Part shown: in pieces, positions 34,721 through 47,086 of the stretch
Position numbering within the stretch: position 1 is the stretch's first letter
How the letters are laid out: each line of letters starts with the position of its first letter
NCBI GenBank assembly: GCA_023313575.1
Contig: JAJTTP010000001.1
Span: 186,001 to 250,000, forward strand
Source of the DNA: Eutypella sp. D-1
Lineage: Eukaryota > Ascomycota > Sordariomycetes > Xylariales > Diatrypaceae
Direction: 5' to 3'
DNA length: 64,000 nt
Translations under genes and position numbers: made by a program
Notes under the pieces: model-generated
Told to the model about the DNA's origin: nothing
The model's database searches: none
The model's input: only the letters and a program-made list of their open reading frames with translations

Positions 34721-36765
34721 ATGACATTGCCAAGCCACTCTTGGAGTTGGATAAACAATTTGTCCATCAACCAACTTTTGCCGGCCATCGCCGCATTAGT
34801 GAGTCCCGCCTTGCATTGCAAACCGTTATTCGTTATTCGTGGCGTACGGCTTATATCATTTGCTCCGATACAGATCATCGCCTACTGCGTAGGGCGGGTC
34901 ATCTACCGCCTCAAATTCCATCCTCTCTCGAAGTATTCGGGCCCGACGCTAGCTGCTATCACCGATCTTTGGTGGGCTTATCATAGGTACACATCATCCC
35001 GCTTACATCATTTTTCATTCTCGTGCCCGGTATATCGTTGTACTCTGTTGAAAGTGAAGACGGTTTCATTACCCCAATTAACGTGTTGAACCCCCCACCC
35101 CCATTAGTACGACGGGGAGGTACCCATGGGTAGTCGAGGATGTTCTGAAACAATACGGTACTGCCCAAATTCTCGTCATTCGGGCTCGATACGAATAGCT
35201 GAAACTTCATAGGTGATGTTGTCCGTATCGCTCCGAACGAGCTCGTATTCTTCACGCCGCAGGCCGCCAAAGGTCAGTTCCGCTGTGATAAAATCATCCG
35301 TACATCCGTAGACGTTTGAGATGTTAACCTGTGCATCTGGGGCAGACATATACCTCGCGCAGGAAAAGAACCTTGAGCTGTTCGTGCAAGTCGGGTATGA
35401 TGCGCTCGATACAGGCGATGGTGGAATCTCAGGAGAGACCAATCCCGTTCGGCATCGTGAAATAGCGAAGAAGCTTGCACCTGCCTTTAGTACGAGGAAC
35501 CTCCGAGCCAAAGAAGCGGCTATACAAAAGCACCTTGACATTTTCATCGAGAAAATCAAAGTGGTTGGCGCAACGGAGCAGGGGGCAGAATTGCAGCAAT
35601 GGACGGACTGGTTAGCGTTGGACCTCTCTGCAGACATGACATACGGCCTCGAGATGCGCCAGATGCGAGATAGTAAGCTCATGAAACCCCCTGTGGCCTC
35701 TTGTCGTGTTTGCTAACACGGAAGCAGTGAAAGACTCGTTGCTTCTGAGCTCCACTCTGAAGTTAAACTTATTCTTAACGTTGAGCCAGATCACAAGGAA
35801 GTTCCGCATCCTTAAGCCCTTGATGTACCTTGCGATCCCTCCGTCCGTTTGGTTCGCGATGCCAAGACTTATCAAGATGAATACCCAAGATGTCCAGAGG
35901 CGGATCGAGCGCCGGGGCAAGACGGAGCATCTGGATTACTTCGAGCAACTAGTTCCGGCCGACAAGTCCGTACCCACAAACAAGAAGGAGATATACCACG
36001 TGGAGAATGTAGCAGGTCAACTGCTTCTGGCTAGCTGGCAGCCCCTGGCCAACCAGTTTTACTCGTTGATATTCTTCCTTCTCCGGGAGCCGGCTACCTA
36101 TGCTATATTGGTAGAGGAGATCAGGACAGCGTTCGCAAACTACGATACGATCAACATGGAGACCATCGCCAGTCTCAAGTACCTGCAGGCTTGTGTACAG
36201 GAGAGTCTTCGGCTACACCAAGATACAGTTGACGGGTTGCCGCGCGTGAGTCCCGGTGCTATCGTCGACGGGGAATATATTCCTCGAGGGGTAGGCCCCC
36301 CCTGTCACGCCTCATACAGGCTGCTTTCAGCAATTGTGACTGTATGTTAACACGCATCTGAACCAGGTCACCTGCCAGATAAGCTATTTCGCCGCAGCAA
36401 GAAGCCCGCGTTTATTCGTCGACGCGCTCAAGTTCCGTCCTGAACGCTGGTTGCCGCCAACCCATCCCAGATTCGATGCGAGGTACCAGGACGATGATTT
36501 AAAGGCCTCCAGGCCGTTCAGTCAGGGTCCGAGAGGCTGCCCGGGCGGGGCCATAGCCTTGGCGGTGATTCGGCTGTTTGCCGCGAAGGTCCTATGGCGA
36601 TTCGATGTAGAGGCTGCACCGGGCCAGGATGGCTTGGCTTTTGATAAGGATTTCAAGTTCCTCACTTTTTGGGAGCGGCCGCCTTTCTGGGTGCGATTCA
36701 AGCCCGCGGCCCGAGGAAGTGCCAGTCGAGGAGATAAGCAGTTTGGGTGCCTGTCTTGGCGGTGA
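34721..36765 (+). CDS. Cytochrome P450 monooxygenase
   Basis: Six exons, 34721-34986, 35108-35157, 35213-35272, 35346-35672, 35728-36290 and 36367-36765, give 554 residues with phases consistent throughout. Order of parts: an N-terminal membrane anchor; the Pro-rich hinge [34 protein letters not shown]; the ExxR motif in QESLR near residue 394; FRPERWL; and the haem loop [11 protein letters not shown] with Cys near 479. The class oxidises small molecules at the endoplasmic reticulum with help from P450 reductase. The I-helix reads [15 protein letters not shown] where most P450s have Ala-Gly-x-Glu/Asp-Thr, so the acid-Thr pair used in oxygen activation is absent. The exon just before the haem-binding exon ends PRG and splices to [15 protein letters not shown]. 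It diverges from the NRPS relic, which suggests a former biosynthetic cluster. Confidence 0.85.
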
Positions 36766-37188
36766 TGGTAGCCACTATAAGATATTTGCGTGAGGAAGCC
36801 CCCCAGCGGAACCTAGGAAGTAACTACTGGTAGTCGCTACTTACTGCAGTTAGTCAATTTGGGGGGTTATAATCGATCCTGAGCTGGCTTCAAGTAAGGC
36901 GTGAATGCAATAGTAACAACCCATACCCTTACACGCTCTAATAACACGCTCATGGACGTATCCTTCATAACTACGTGCTACCAGAATAGCAAGTTTACAC
37001 AGCAGAGCTCTAGAATGTTGCTTTACTTCTGAGAAGTTTCATTGTAACTGCCTGCATATGTAAATAGGCGCTTTCCGGTGTGACTGGAGTACACGATTGT
37101 GGTCAATTTCCGAACTACCTCAACCACGCTCGACTCCCTTGACGAACCCCTTTTTTCCCGTCACCTGCCGGCACACCACCGGGTCAGG
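36766..37188. other. Convergent intergenic region
   Basis: About 420 bases between the stops of the P450 and the transporter. It contains only UTR-like sequence. Plus-strand frames that begin at 37097 are antisense to the transporter's last exon. Confidence 0.45.
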
Positions 37189-39144
37189 TCAGACACGCGT
37201 ATCAGCTCTTTCATCCTTGTTATCAGCAGTCCGCTGGCCCTGTTCCACATGGTGGGCCTCTCCCGCCAAGCCATCGACCTTCTCATTATGGACGGCATCC
37301 TGGAGCTCGGCGTCCTTGTTACCGTGGAGACCGATTCTGTACCAGGGGAGGTCGAAGAGGCGGTTCATGCTCTCGAGGTCGCGGCCGCCGGTCTCGGGCA
37401 CGAACCACCAGACCCAGATCCCGCCGATGACGGTGATGGCCGCGAAGCACCAGAAGGTGCCCATGGGCGAGATGCCGCCTTCCGACACGGGAAGCAGCAT
37501 GTTCGGCACCGCGCGCGCGTTGCCGTACTGGTTCGCGAAGTGCAGCGTCATCGCGATCGACGTCGCCAATGCCCGGATCCGGAGCGGGAATAACTCCGAT
37601 GTGAGCAAGTATTGCATGCTGTTCCAGCCTGTACAGAGAGAGTATTAATATCTGGTCTCATCGACGTGTTTGTATGCTGAAGACACGGGAAATGATTGTA
37701 TAGGGGGGAAGCCCCGAGAGGGTGATTGGCGGGGGAGAAGGTGGACTTACCGAGAGCCCATCCAAATCCTGATATGTAAATCATAGCAATAGCACCGCGG
37801 CTGGCTCGGAGTTCGCCGCCAGGCAGCTCGTAATGCTCCTGGTGACCCAGCTCAGGCACGGCAGTCAAGAACGCGGCAATGTAGATCATAGACACCGCTT
37901 GAAGCGTGATGCCGATCAGGAGGGACCGCTTCCGGCCGATGAAATCAACAAGGAAGAGGGCACAGCAAATCGCAGCGATGAGCTTGACGATACCGAATAC
38001 CCCGCTGACCAGCAGCGACTCGTTCTGGCCGCGGATACCTAAGAGATCGAAGAAGTCGGGGGCGTAGAGCGTGATGGAGCCGGCACCCGACCATTGCGAA
38101 AGGAACTGTACCATGACACTGAGGTACAGGCGGTACGCATTGCTCGGCACAAGGACTAGCTCCTTGATGACTCCAAACCAGCTTGCACCCATCGTGGCCT
38201 CGAGCTCCTCTTCGTAGGCATCCTGGATAGCCCTAACCTCTCCCAGCACGTACTCGTCGTCGGTAGAGAGGTGTCGGATCCGCGCCATGTTCTCGATCGC
38301 CTTGTCTACCTTACCCTTCTTGACGAGGAAGCGAGGCGACTCGAACTGGAAGAAGGTGAGGACAAAGGTGAGGCCGGCAAAAATGATGTGCAAGCTTGTA
38401 GGGACGAGCTACGCAAACCGTCAGTTATGATCACACCATGAATTGACAACTGTCTGGTTTCTTACCCATCGATTGTGCGTGTTGTCACCAATGTTGACCT
38501 GGGCACCGTAGTTGGTGAAGTAGGCGAGGACAATACCGAGATAGACGAAGCCGGTGAATATACAAGTGCAGAGACCTCGGACCGACGCGGGAGCGATCTC
38601 AGCGATGTAGATGGGGCCGACGACGGGAGTCTGTCCGACGCCGAGTCCAGCAACGAAGCGACCAGCGTAGACAGCAGCCAGACTGCCCCCGTTACCCATG
38701 AAGATGGCGATACCCAGGATCCATACCAGGCACAGCTGTCGCGTAGCCCAAATACGGCCGATCCGATCGCAAATGACGAAAGCGCTGTCATATACGGTTA
38801 GCAATCCATAATCAACTTGCCCCATATGCGCAAGAGCGCGGGCCCTGTGTTGTTGAAACTCACAAGAGAGCACCTCCTACGGAGCCGATCTGCACCATGG
38901 CCGAGACATTGGCCTTGATGTTGGTCTGCTCGGAGTCCGAGTACGACTCATAGTCGATGTACCGCTGGAAGTCCTTCGAGTTGAAGGCGCCCGTGATAAG
39001 CCCCTCATCAACACCGCGCGCGGCGCCCAGGAGACCGAAGGAGATCACGGCGAACCAGAGCCTCCAGTTGAAGACATTCTTGGGCTCGTTCGCGTCCTTC
39101 AACTTGAAGATGTTGACAGGTTTCTTGACACCGCCTCCCGCCAT
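37189..39144 (-). CDS. MFS sugar/quinate-type transporter
   Basis: Exons 39144-38864, 38784-38466, 38408-37751 and 37628-37189 give 565 residues. The start MAGGGVKKPVNIF and the block FNWRLWFAVISFGLLGAARG, followed by GVDEGLITGAFNSKDF, are typical of fungal quinate-permease-like members of the sugar porter family. Later come GRIWATRQL, AGLGVGQTPV, PASVRG, the loop RFLVKKGK, QFLSQWSG, VDFIGRKRSLL and PETGGRDLESMNRLF, the sugar-porter end signature. Twelve membrane helices are expected. These proteins import sugars or ring acids such as quinate across the plasma membrane with protons. It lies tail to tail with the P450. In a biosynthetic cluster it could move a substrate or product, but a plain uptake role is as likely. 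Confidence 0.87.
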
Positions 39145-42100
39145 CTTGGAAAATGGGTGATTTTCAAAGACGAGCTACAGAAGGATCGAGTACGATGGGC
39201 TTCTGGACTAAGAGATGGGCGCTCGCCCCGGATTTTATACACGGGGGGAGCCTCTCTCTCTTGGACCCGCGGAGACAGTCGACCGTGGGGCAATAGCTTG
39301 GGGGGATCTAAGTTAGGTATACGGACCGACTCATGGAGCAACCAAGATAACTAGTGTGAGGCCATCAGGTTGGCGAATGTCTCAAAGCAGAGATGAGGTC
39401 GGCTGACGTCCGACAGCCGTTCCAGGTCCTAGGAGTGTGTCGCACGTGGACTATACTATCTACGTACATAGTCCCAATTTCATCACGTACATGACTGGGT
39501 CTTCCCCGGCTCGAGAGCCAGTCGGGGGAACGCGGGGCGAGATCCCTTTCCCCACATCCCCGGCCCCCATCCCTTCCCCTTCCCTCCTCCTCTCCGCGAG
39601 GTTGGAAAGGAAGAACGGGGTAAACCTGGATATCCTGGCAACCTGGTAGTTCGAATAGCCGACTGGATCATCAATTCATAGGAAAATACGGACGATCCCG
39701 GAATGCAAGGTGGAGAAGGGCTGAACCGAAGCAGGAAAAACTGCGAGCAACGGGCTGAGATGAAAGGGGGTGAGCATTTGAGTATAGGCAATCTCCCATT
39801 CGTCTGGCGTTGCTGACCTACCCACTAGCCACCCACCCCCTCACATCGAACGTAGAAATAAGGCGGTAAGCATTCCTGGGCAAGCCGCCACTTACGTCTG
39901 GTCCATAGGTAAGCTTTCGGGAAAAAGTACCAAGATTCCTGGGCAGTCGGCTTTCTTCAACTAGTTAGTCTCAGCAGAGCGAGAGCCGCACTAGTATGTT
40001 CTAGGGGAGACCTGAGCTAAAATAAACAGTTTTTCTATGAAAACTACACTATATAGTAGGGCCTGGCTACTTACTAATTGCTGCTAAACCAATGCCCTCG
40101 TGCACATTACCACGGTGGCTGGTAATAACACTGCAGCTTTTTTTCTTCTTATATTTTGGAAATGTCGTATCCATGTGAATCCGGGAGCGCTGCCGTTAGT
40201 TTACCACAGGCCCCTCTGCCAATGTACAACATCGTGTATTGTTATATCATTGGAATAATGGCATTGGCTGGAAGGATCTGATATGTGGTAACATATTACA
40301 TGATAGGGGCTGGGCATGAGGATAAGTCGCCACTGACCTTCCAGGTAAGAAAGTCGGATAGCATGTGAAGCGCTGAGTGGTGGGTGGCCTTGGCGTCATC
40401 AAAGTCGTCGTCTATTTAGGTATATTTTCCGTTTCTCTTTCCCGGTGCTCTAGCAAATCGTGTATCGAACCATGTGAGAAAATGAAGTGTAGTCCTTGGC
40501 CTCTTTTACTACTACTGTATGCATCGCGCATCTGCAATGTACGGCACTAGAAAGCTGGAACGATGATTTTCAAAAACCTGTGCGGAGAACCCCGTTGGGG
40601 TAATCCAAATTGGACCATTCTGGACACCGAAACGGCGGTTACCTCGTGGCTAGCAGCGTGGTCAGTAGTAGTAGCGTATTACCCCCTCCGCAAACCCCTC
40701 ATTCCCCTTACGACCCCCACAAACCCCACGAACCCCATCGTCGGGGAGGGCATTGGGGCCATTGGGTGTTGAATGGCCAAGAATGGATGCAAGTAGTTTA
40801 AGGTCTAGTTTATTAGTCGGATTGGATCCACCATTATCGGCTTTCTGTAGTGTCGGAGCCAAGACGTAAGTGCCGGAGACGCTTACGTACTAAGGCAGTG
40901 ATAGTTAGAACGGTAACTTGGCAACTTGGCGCTAGATATAGCGCCTTGGACGCCATGTTGTCTTGGTAGTATGGCCATGAGTCAGGACCGACGTGTTCCT
41001 GGGAGGAATCGGTGTTCTGGGCTCGTAACGGCTCCGAGGAGTAACGGTCGCCAGCCTGAATGATTATATGAATACGATTAAGACCATCCCGTCGAAGGTG
41101 GTCGCCTGTTCATGATTGAAAATTATTGGTTCGGTGGTTAACAGTAGTGCAGGTCATCCAACTGCAGAAGTGAGATGGTGGTCAGTCAGCCAGTCTACTC
41201 GATTAGCTTCTTGGCTCTTATATGATATAATCAGTCTGGCGGATCCAAAAATGATCCAAATCGTTTAGTAGTTCGTGATGTGCAAACTTTTACTGTAAGC
41301 GAGACCATCGTCGGCTAACAGGTTGCGAGGATTATCGCTTCGTCGCCTAAAATTGTCTTGGGAGGACCTACATACGTGGATCGTGTTTATGTATATCAAC
41401 GGTCGATGGTCTCATCGTACATAAATACCAAGGATCTCATTTGCTGAGTCGAGAAGGCTGGGTGGGTATTATTCTAAATATCCCAAGGTATCCTAGTAGC
41501 ACGAGCATGGGGCTCTTGATTGTCCCGATATAGACAGAAGGGATGAGATTGATCTTGGGATCAGTTAACTAAGCAGAGATCATCAGGGACCTTAGGTAAT
41601 GAGCCTCACACCACGGCCGCCCTCTAACACAGCAGTGAAGGAAAAGTAGTATGTCTAGACTACCTGGGTGGCTACCTAATATCGGTCCTGGAAGAACCGG
41701 ATGCATGCGAGTTGAAAAAATCGAGTACAGACTTAAACTGATCGAAGCCTTTGCTCGAGCATAAAATTCCACCGATTTAATCCCAGAGTTTGGATATCTT
41801 AATGTTGATCTAGCGACCCCTGCTACCCCTGACAAGCCCTGAGATACCCGACATACCTAAGTATGCATACAATCAGCGCCTTTCCTTATCGTTATCCTTA
41901 TCTTATCTTCGCAATCTTATCAAAGCCCGTATCTTATCTGGCTTCCGATAGATAAGGTCGTATTAGGTAAGACGGGTACCCAGATAGGTACCTACGATAG
42001 CAAATTTAAGTGGGTAGCTGCCCCTCCATGCCAGTGCCCAGTTGCCCCTCTATAGCAACCCAGAGCTGATGCAGGTTCGCCTGTTTTCTTTCACCTGAAT

Positions 42101-42308
42101 GGTTACATGTTTACACCTTTGAGTCACCCACTCTTCTGTTCATGTGATCTACCTCCGACTACAGCCCGCAACGATACAGGTCGACTCGGTCATAGCAATC
42201 ATTTATTAACTTACACACACCTCTTGGTATTATCACATTGCACATTGCGATCCTGTCTGTTTACTTTGATTTAGTGGAGATAACAGCTTCTGCTGCCTCG
42301 TCGCAAAC
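39145..42308. other. 3.2 kb intergenic region, nothing recognised
   Basis: The left part upstream of 39144 is the transporter promoter. The rest shows no open frame with family features and no RNA gene that I can identify. TATC/GATA-rich direct repeats lie near 41885-41950. Base composition is mildly AT-rich around 40020-41480. The right end upstream of 42309 is the promoter of the tRNA synthetase gene. Confidence 0.45.
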
Positions 42309-45300
42309 ATGGCCGACGCTATCACGGAAGCCACCGCTAAGCTGGTGCTAGATGACGTGACGGGGGAGATGGTTTCGAAGAATGAGTTGAAGAGGTGCGT
42401 CTCTATAATATAATTTATAATATAATCATTATAATTTATAAGCCCTGAAATCTTGATACGTTCGTTCTCTTGAGCACAATACCCTGGCTAACCTATAAAT
42501 CTATTAATCTATTAATAGTGCGTATAGATACAGCCTCATTTTCTCCCGCCGTTTAATCTATGGATACCACTGTGTGTACGATGTGAGAACTCGATTTCAG
42601 TCTAACAGAAAACAGAACGAACCCAGAAGCGCGCGAAAAAGGCCACCGCACAGGCCAAAGCAGCTGCCCAGGCCACCGCGCCATCGAACCCAAAGCAGAA
42701 CGCGCCGAAACCCAAGGAGAAGACGGAGGAGCCCGCCATCGACCCGGATGCTATGTTTAAGCAGGGATTTCTGGATGATGTTTATAAAGAGAGGCCCATG
42801 AAGCCTGTGGTTACGCGATTCCCTCCAGAGCCTAACGGTAGGCATATAGCCGGGTCCCTGCCTCCTCTGGCATGCATCCATGGATGATCCGAATGCTAAC
42901 CGTCGCCGTCAACCTCCACCGATTCTAGGATTTCTTCACATTGGCCATTCCAAGGCGTGGGTATCTCCCTGTTTAGCCTAGCCATGTATATATATGGCCA
43001 ATCGTCAGAAGGCACCACTAACCTGACTGCTCGACTGGTCTAGCATTGCGATCAACTTCGGCTTCGCGAGACATCATGGCGGCCAAACCTATCTGCGGTA
43101 CGACGACACGAACCCCGAGGCAGAGGAGGAAAAGTACTTCGTCGCCATCGAGGAGATGGTGCGCTGGCTTGGATTCTCACCTGTCAAAATCACCTACTCG
43201 AGCGACAACTTCCAAAAGCTGGTATGATGAGTCTATAAGTCTATGAGTCTATGGGCCCATGGGTCCTGTGGCGCATGGCATACGATGTGGATGGTGGCAG
43301 GATTTTAGACTGACTATTTCCCGATAGTACGACATGGCCGAGAAATTGATCCAGCTGGGCAAGGCCTATGTGTGTCACTGCGATGGTAAGAACCTCAACC
43401 CAGCCTAAACCACAACCTACAACATACACTAAACAACGGTAATCAGACGATGCTCTCAAGGAACAGCGAGGTGGTGCGAACCACGGAGGTCCACGATTTA
43501 GATGCGACCATGCCAAACAGAGCGTGGAGCAGAACCTTGAAGAGTTTAGGGGCATGAGAGACGGAAAATACAAGCCTAGGGAGGCCTTTCTACGAATGTT
43601 ACAGGACATTGAAGACGGCAACCCTCAGGTATGTTCAGACACACCATCGATGCTCTTCTCCTGCTGTTTCACGGCTCCGTGGGCTAACTCGATGTGCAGT
43701 ATGTGTTTAAACCACCATTACAACCCCCTTCATACACTTAGTACCCGGAAAGGCCCTGATGGAAGGCCAGAGATAGCTTCCTGGTCTACCCTCCTAAGAA
43801 CATGTCACTGACCTCACTAGGATGTGGGACTTGGCAGCATACCGAGTACTCGAGAAACCTCACCATCGAACCGGGTCTACCTGGAGGATCTACCCCACGT
43901 ATGACTTCACGCATTGTCTATGCGATAGCTTCGAAGGAATTACGCATTCTCTGTGCACCACCGAATTCGTGCAGAGTAGGGTATCCTACGAATGGCTGAA
44001 TAAGACTCTCGGTGAGTGACACTGAATCACCTATCCTCGTCCGCTAGACCGCCTTGGGTGGACACGAGAACAAGGTGTTAATGAACTCGCCACAGGTGTA
44101 TACGAACCCATGCAACGGGAGTACGGCCGACTGAGTATAACGGGTACTGTTCTTTCGAAACGCAAGATCCTGAAGCTGGTGACCGACGGTTATGTTCGTG
44201 GCTGGGACGACCCGAGACTGTTTACGCTGATTGCTATCAAGCGCCGTGGCGTGCCACCTGGTGAGTGTTTTCCGACAACGATACTCCTCTCATCATCTAT
44301 TTCATGATAGCGTGTTCTCGCCAACAGCTCTTGTGACGATAAAGGTTCCCAACTAACTTCGTACTTGGCAGGCGCTATTCTGGAATTTATCAACGAGCTC
44401 GGAGTTACAACGGCGCCGGCGGTACGTGGATCCACACAGTCAACACTTCGCCAAAATCAACATTTGTCCATCTATGCACATGTGACTTCTTGCTGTAAAC
44501 TGCTATGCTAACTCGACGGCGTCAACAGGTCATCCAGCTCGCACGTTTCGATCAATCGATCAGACGCTATCTTGAACGGACAGTGCCGCGCCTGATGCTC
44601 GTGCTGGACCCCTTACCAGTCGTGATCGAGGGTGCGGAGGAAATGGAGGTCGACGTACCTTTCTCGCCAAAGGTTCCCGCCATGGGCTCTCACAAGGTCA
44701 AGTTTACCCCCACGGTCTACATCGACCGGAGCGATTTCCGGGAGGTCGATAGCAAGGACTACTTCCGACTAGCCCCTGGAAAAACTGTCGGCCTCCTGCA
44801 GGTTCCATACCCCATCCAAGCAGTGTCATTCAGTAAGGACGAGGCCACCGGCAAAGTAACGGAGGTCCGTGCCGTATTCGACAAGGAAGCCAAGAAGCCC
44901 AAGACATACATCCAGTGGGTGGCCTCGGACTCGAGAGAAGTCGAGGTGCGGATCCACAACTCGCTATTCAAGTCCGAGAGACCAGACGACGCGGAAGGCG
45001 GATATCTCAACGACCTGAGCCCCGATAGCGAGGTCGTCCATCCCGCGGCCCGCATCGAGTCCGCTGGGTTCGACGAAGTCAGGAGGAGGGCGCCGTGGCC
45101 TGAAGCCGCCGGCGAGAGCGAGCTAGGCAAAGGCGGTCCCGAGTCCGTGAGATTTCAGGCAATGCGCATCGCGTACTTTGTAAGTTTTCCGTGCCCTCAA
45201 TGGATGAAATGCAGCCACCAGAATCTTTCTCAACTTGGCGTTTTCATTACAAACTTCATGTCGCGTAGCTCGTCAAAATACATTACTGACACCCACGTAG

Positions 45301-45381
45301 GCGGTGGACTCGGACTCCACGGAAGACAAGGTGGTGCTCAACAAGATCGTGAGCTTGAAGGAGGATTCCGGCAAGCGCTGA
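42309..45381 (+). CDS. GLN4: Glutaminyl-tRNA synthetase, with unclear junctions
   Basis: Eleven exons are visible: 42309-about 42394/42398, 42609-42837, 42929-42956, 43044-43221, 43328-43385, 43447-43628, 43822-44011, 44096-44260, 44372-44421, 44529-45179, 45301-45381. Class I motifs are FLHIGHSKA and VLSKRKI (KMSKS equivalent). The GlnRS-type features [44 protein letters not shown] and a C-terminal anticodon-binding beta-barrel follow in order. The enzyme charges tRNA-Gln in the cytosol. Two places are odd. The strong GTGCGT donor of exon 1 does not match the phase of exon 2; the weaker GTCTCT at 42399 does. After the exon ending NPQ at 43628, the only nearby acceptor leaves one extra G (43821) before MWDLAAYRV. 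All other junctions are normal. Sequencing error, unusual splicing or early decay are possible. Confidence 0.83.
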
Positions 45382-47086
45382 TTACGTCTTTGGAATGGAA
45401 CCATTTGGTCAACCTAAGCATCCTGTTGCGAAATTGATTTCGAGCATAGTAGAGGCTCCGCCGTCTAGAAGCCGTTTGACGCTATAGAGACTTTGTAGCC
45501 ATTAAGACTGCCCATTGGTGTTATGTAGGGGCATTCTTGCATGCGAGTTAGCTAGGCGACGACCTACTTCACTGTTTCCGAAAAAGATTAAAGCTGTGAT
45601 GCAGTCCCACTTGGCGTCGTATTTATAATTCCACATGGTGCAGGTGTCGTCGGCGAGGAATGCCGGGTTCTTCTCCATGTCTAAGACGTAAATTATTGCC
45701 AAATGATGATTGCGGGCACATGAGTGAAATGCATTCACCGTCAAAAAGTCTCCTGTTACTTACAACCTCTGTCCCCCAAAGTTCGTTTCCGGCTGCAGCT
45801 GGGGAATGGGGGTGGCTTGTAAAGGTTTCTACAGTGAACCCAGAGCTTACATTCCAGCGGGGCTCATAGCCGTATATCAAGTCGTAGACACGTGATAGAC
45901 ACTCCGTCCATGGACATGATTAATAACAAGTTCTTGAGAAGCCCAATACTAACTTATCTTAAATTATATGGATGGTCTTGTATTGCGTAAATTCATGGCA
46001 AGCTTGATAAGTTAATTGTGATTGAATGCTTTGCGGGTAAACTGTTTTCAGCCTACATTATCTCCGGGGAGGAAGGAAAGATCTGGTAGGGGGCTAGAGC
46101 TCCACTAAGATCAGGAGAAGAAGTGAGTCTATACCTACTTGGTACCTACGTCAGACTTGGTGGGTCTTGGCCCCTATCCGTCCTTGCATACATGCATGAT
46201 AGAGAAGATGAACTTTGCTGCTTAATAGCTAGGAAAGATCACTAATTTGATCCGAAGCGGTGCGATAGTATTTGTATTCATGCATTCCAGTGCTCCTAGA
46301 ACGGTAGAGAACTGGAAAAGCGTATTCGACTTAACCACGAAGATGCAGGAGTTCATTACGCACCTTTTACTACCGTGGGGCATAATAGGGGTAATACGCC
46401 CCCGCCCCACACCTATGGCTACGGTTTCTCCCCTGAATGCTTTTCCACTGAACCTTGCCCGCACCCGCGAGCTCGTTGGAAGGTGTGATCCCAGTTGTCG
46501 CCGCACGTTGGGCGGAAACCAAGTAGTAAACGACTGGGTTCTCATATAGGGTACTTGTGGCTTCAGTTAGTTTCGTCCAAAATACTCTTCATGTCCCTCG
46601 CCTTGTCTTGGTGAAGTATCCGGCAAGCAAGGACCGATCCGGAAGAGGTCGGTTGAATAGGTTGGAAGAGTTTGAATATACCAGTATACCCAGTGAAAGA
46701 AGACATGGTGCTGTATCGTGTGCGAGCACTTGGAATATCCAAACTTTCTTCTTCCTGGAATTTTGCTAATGGTACTATTCGGACTCAGGTATATACCTAA
46801 ACAAATTATCATTGTGCCTGGTATGTAGTCAGTGCATCCCAGCTATAGGCCTGCGGGGTTGATGATCCTTGGAGCTTCTGCTTCCCTTATACGATTGGTC
46901 GCAGGGGTTAGCGTTATACCAGGATTTGCCCGCCTAATCGGCTATACAGGCGCCTAAGGTCTGATATTTATCAAGGCCTCCCTCCCCTGCCCTCGCACAC
47001 GAACGACATGCCCTTAACAAATCTATTATTCTTACCTTGTCCATAGCCACTATCTGTTTGAACCGCTTCGTGCATACCGAGTCGTC
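45382..47086. other. Intergenic region with possible minus-strand gene fragment
   Basis: The left end is the 3' UTR of the synthetase. On the minus strand, frames at 45915-45766 (including Tyr-Glu-Pro-Arg-Trp-Asn and Glu-Leu-Trp-Gly-Thr-Glu) and 45695-45507 (including Met-Trp-Asn-Tyr-Lys-Tyr) read like exons of a real protein. A GTAAGT and a CTTAG lie between them, but the phases do not match and there is no start. It may be a relic. The stretch 46250-47080 has no supported gene. Confidence 0.3.

Noticed and set aside
46247..46549. Overlapping frames on both strands near 46.2-46.5 kb
   Set aside because: Both are about 100 codons with neutral composition and no domain. Nothing favours either.
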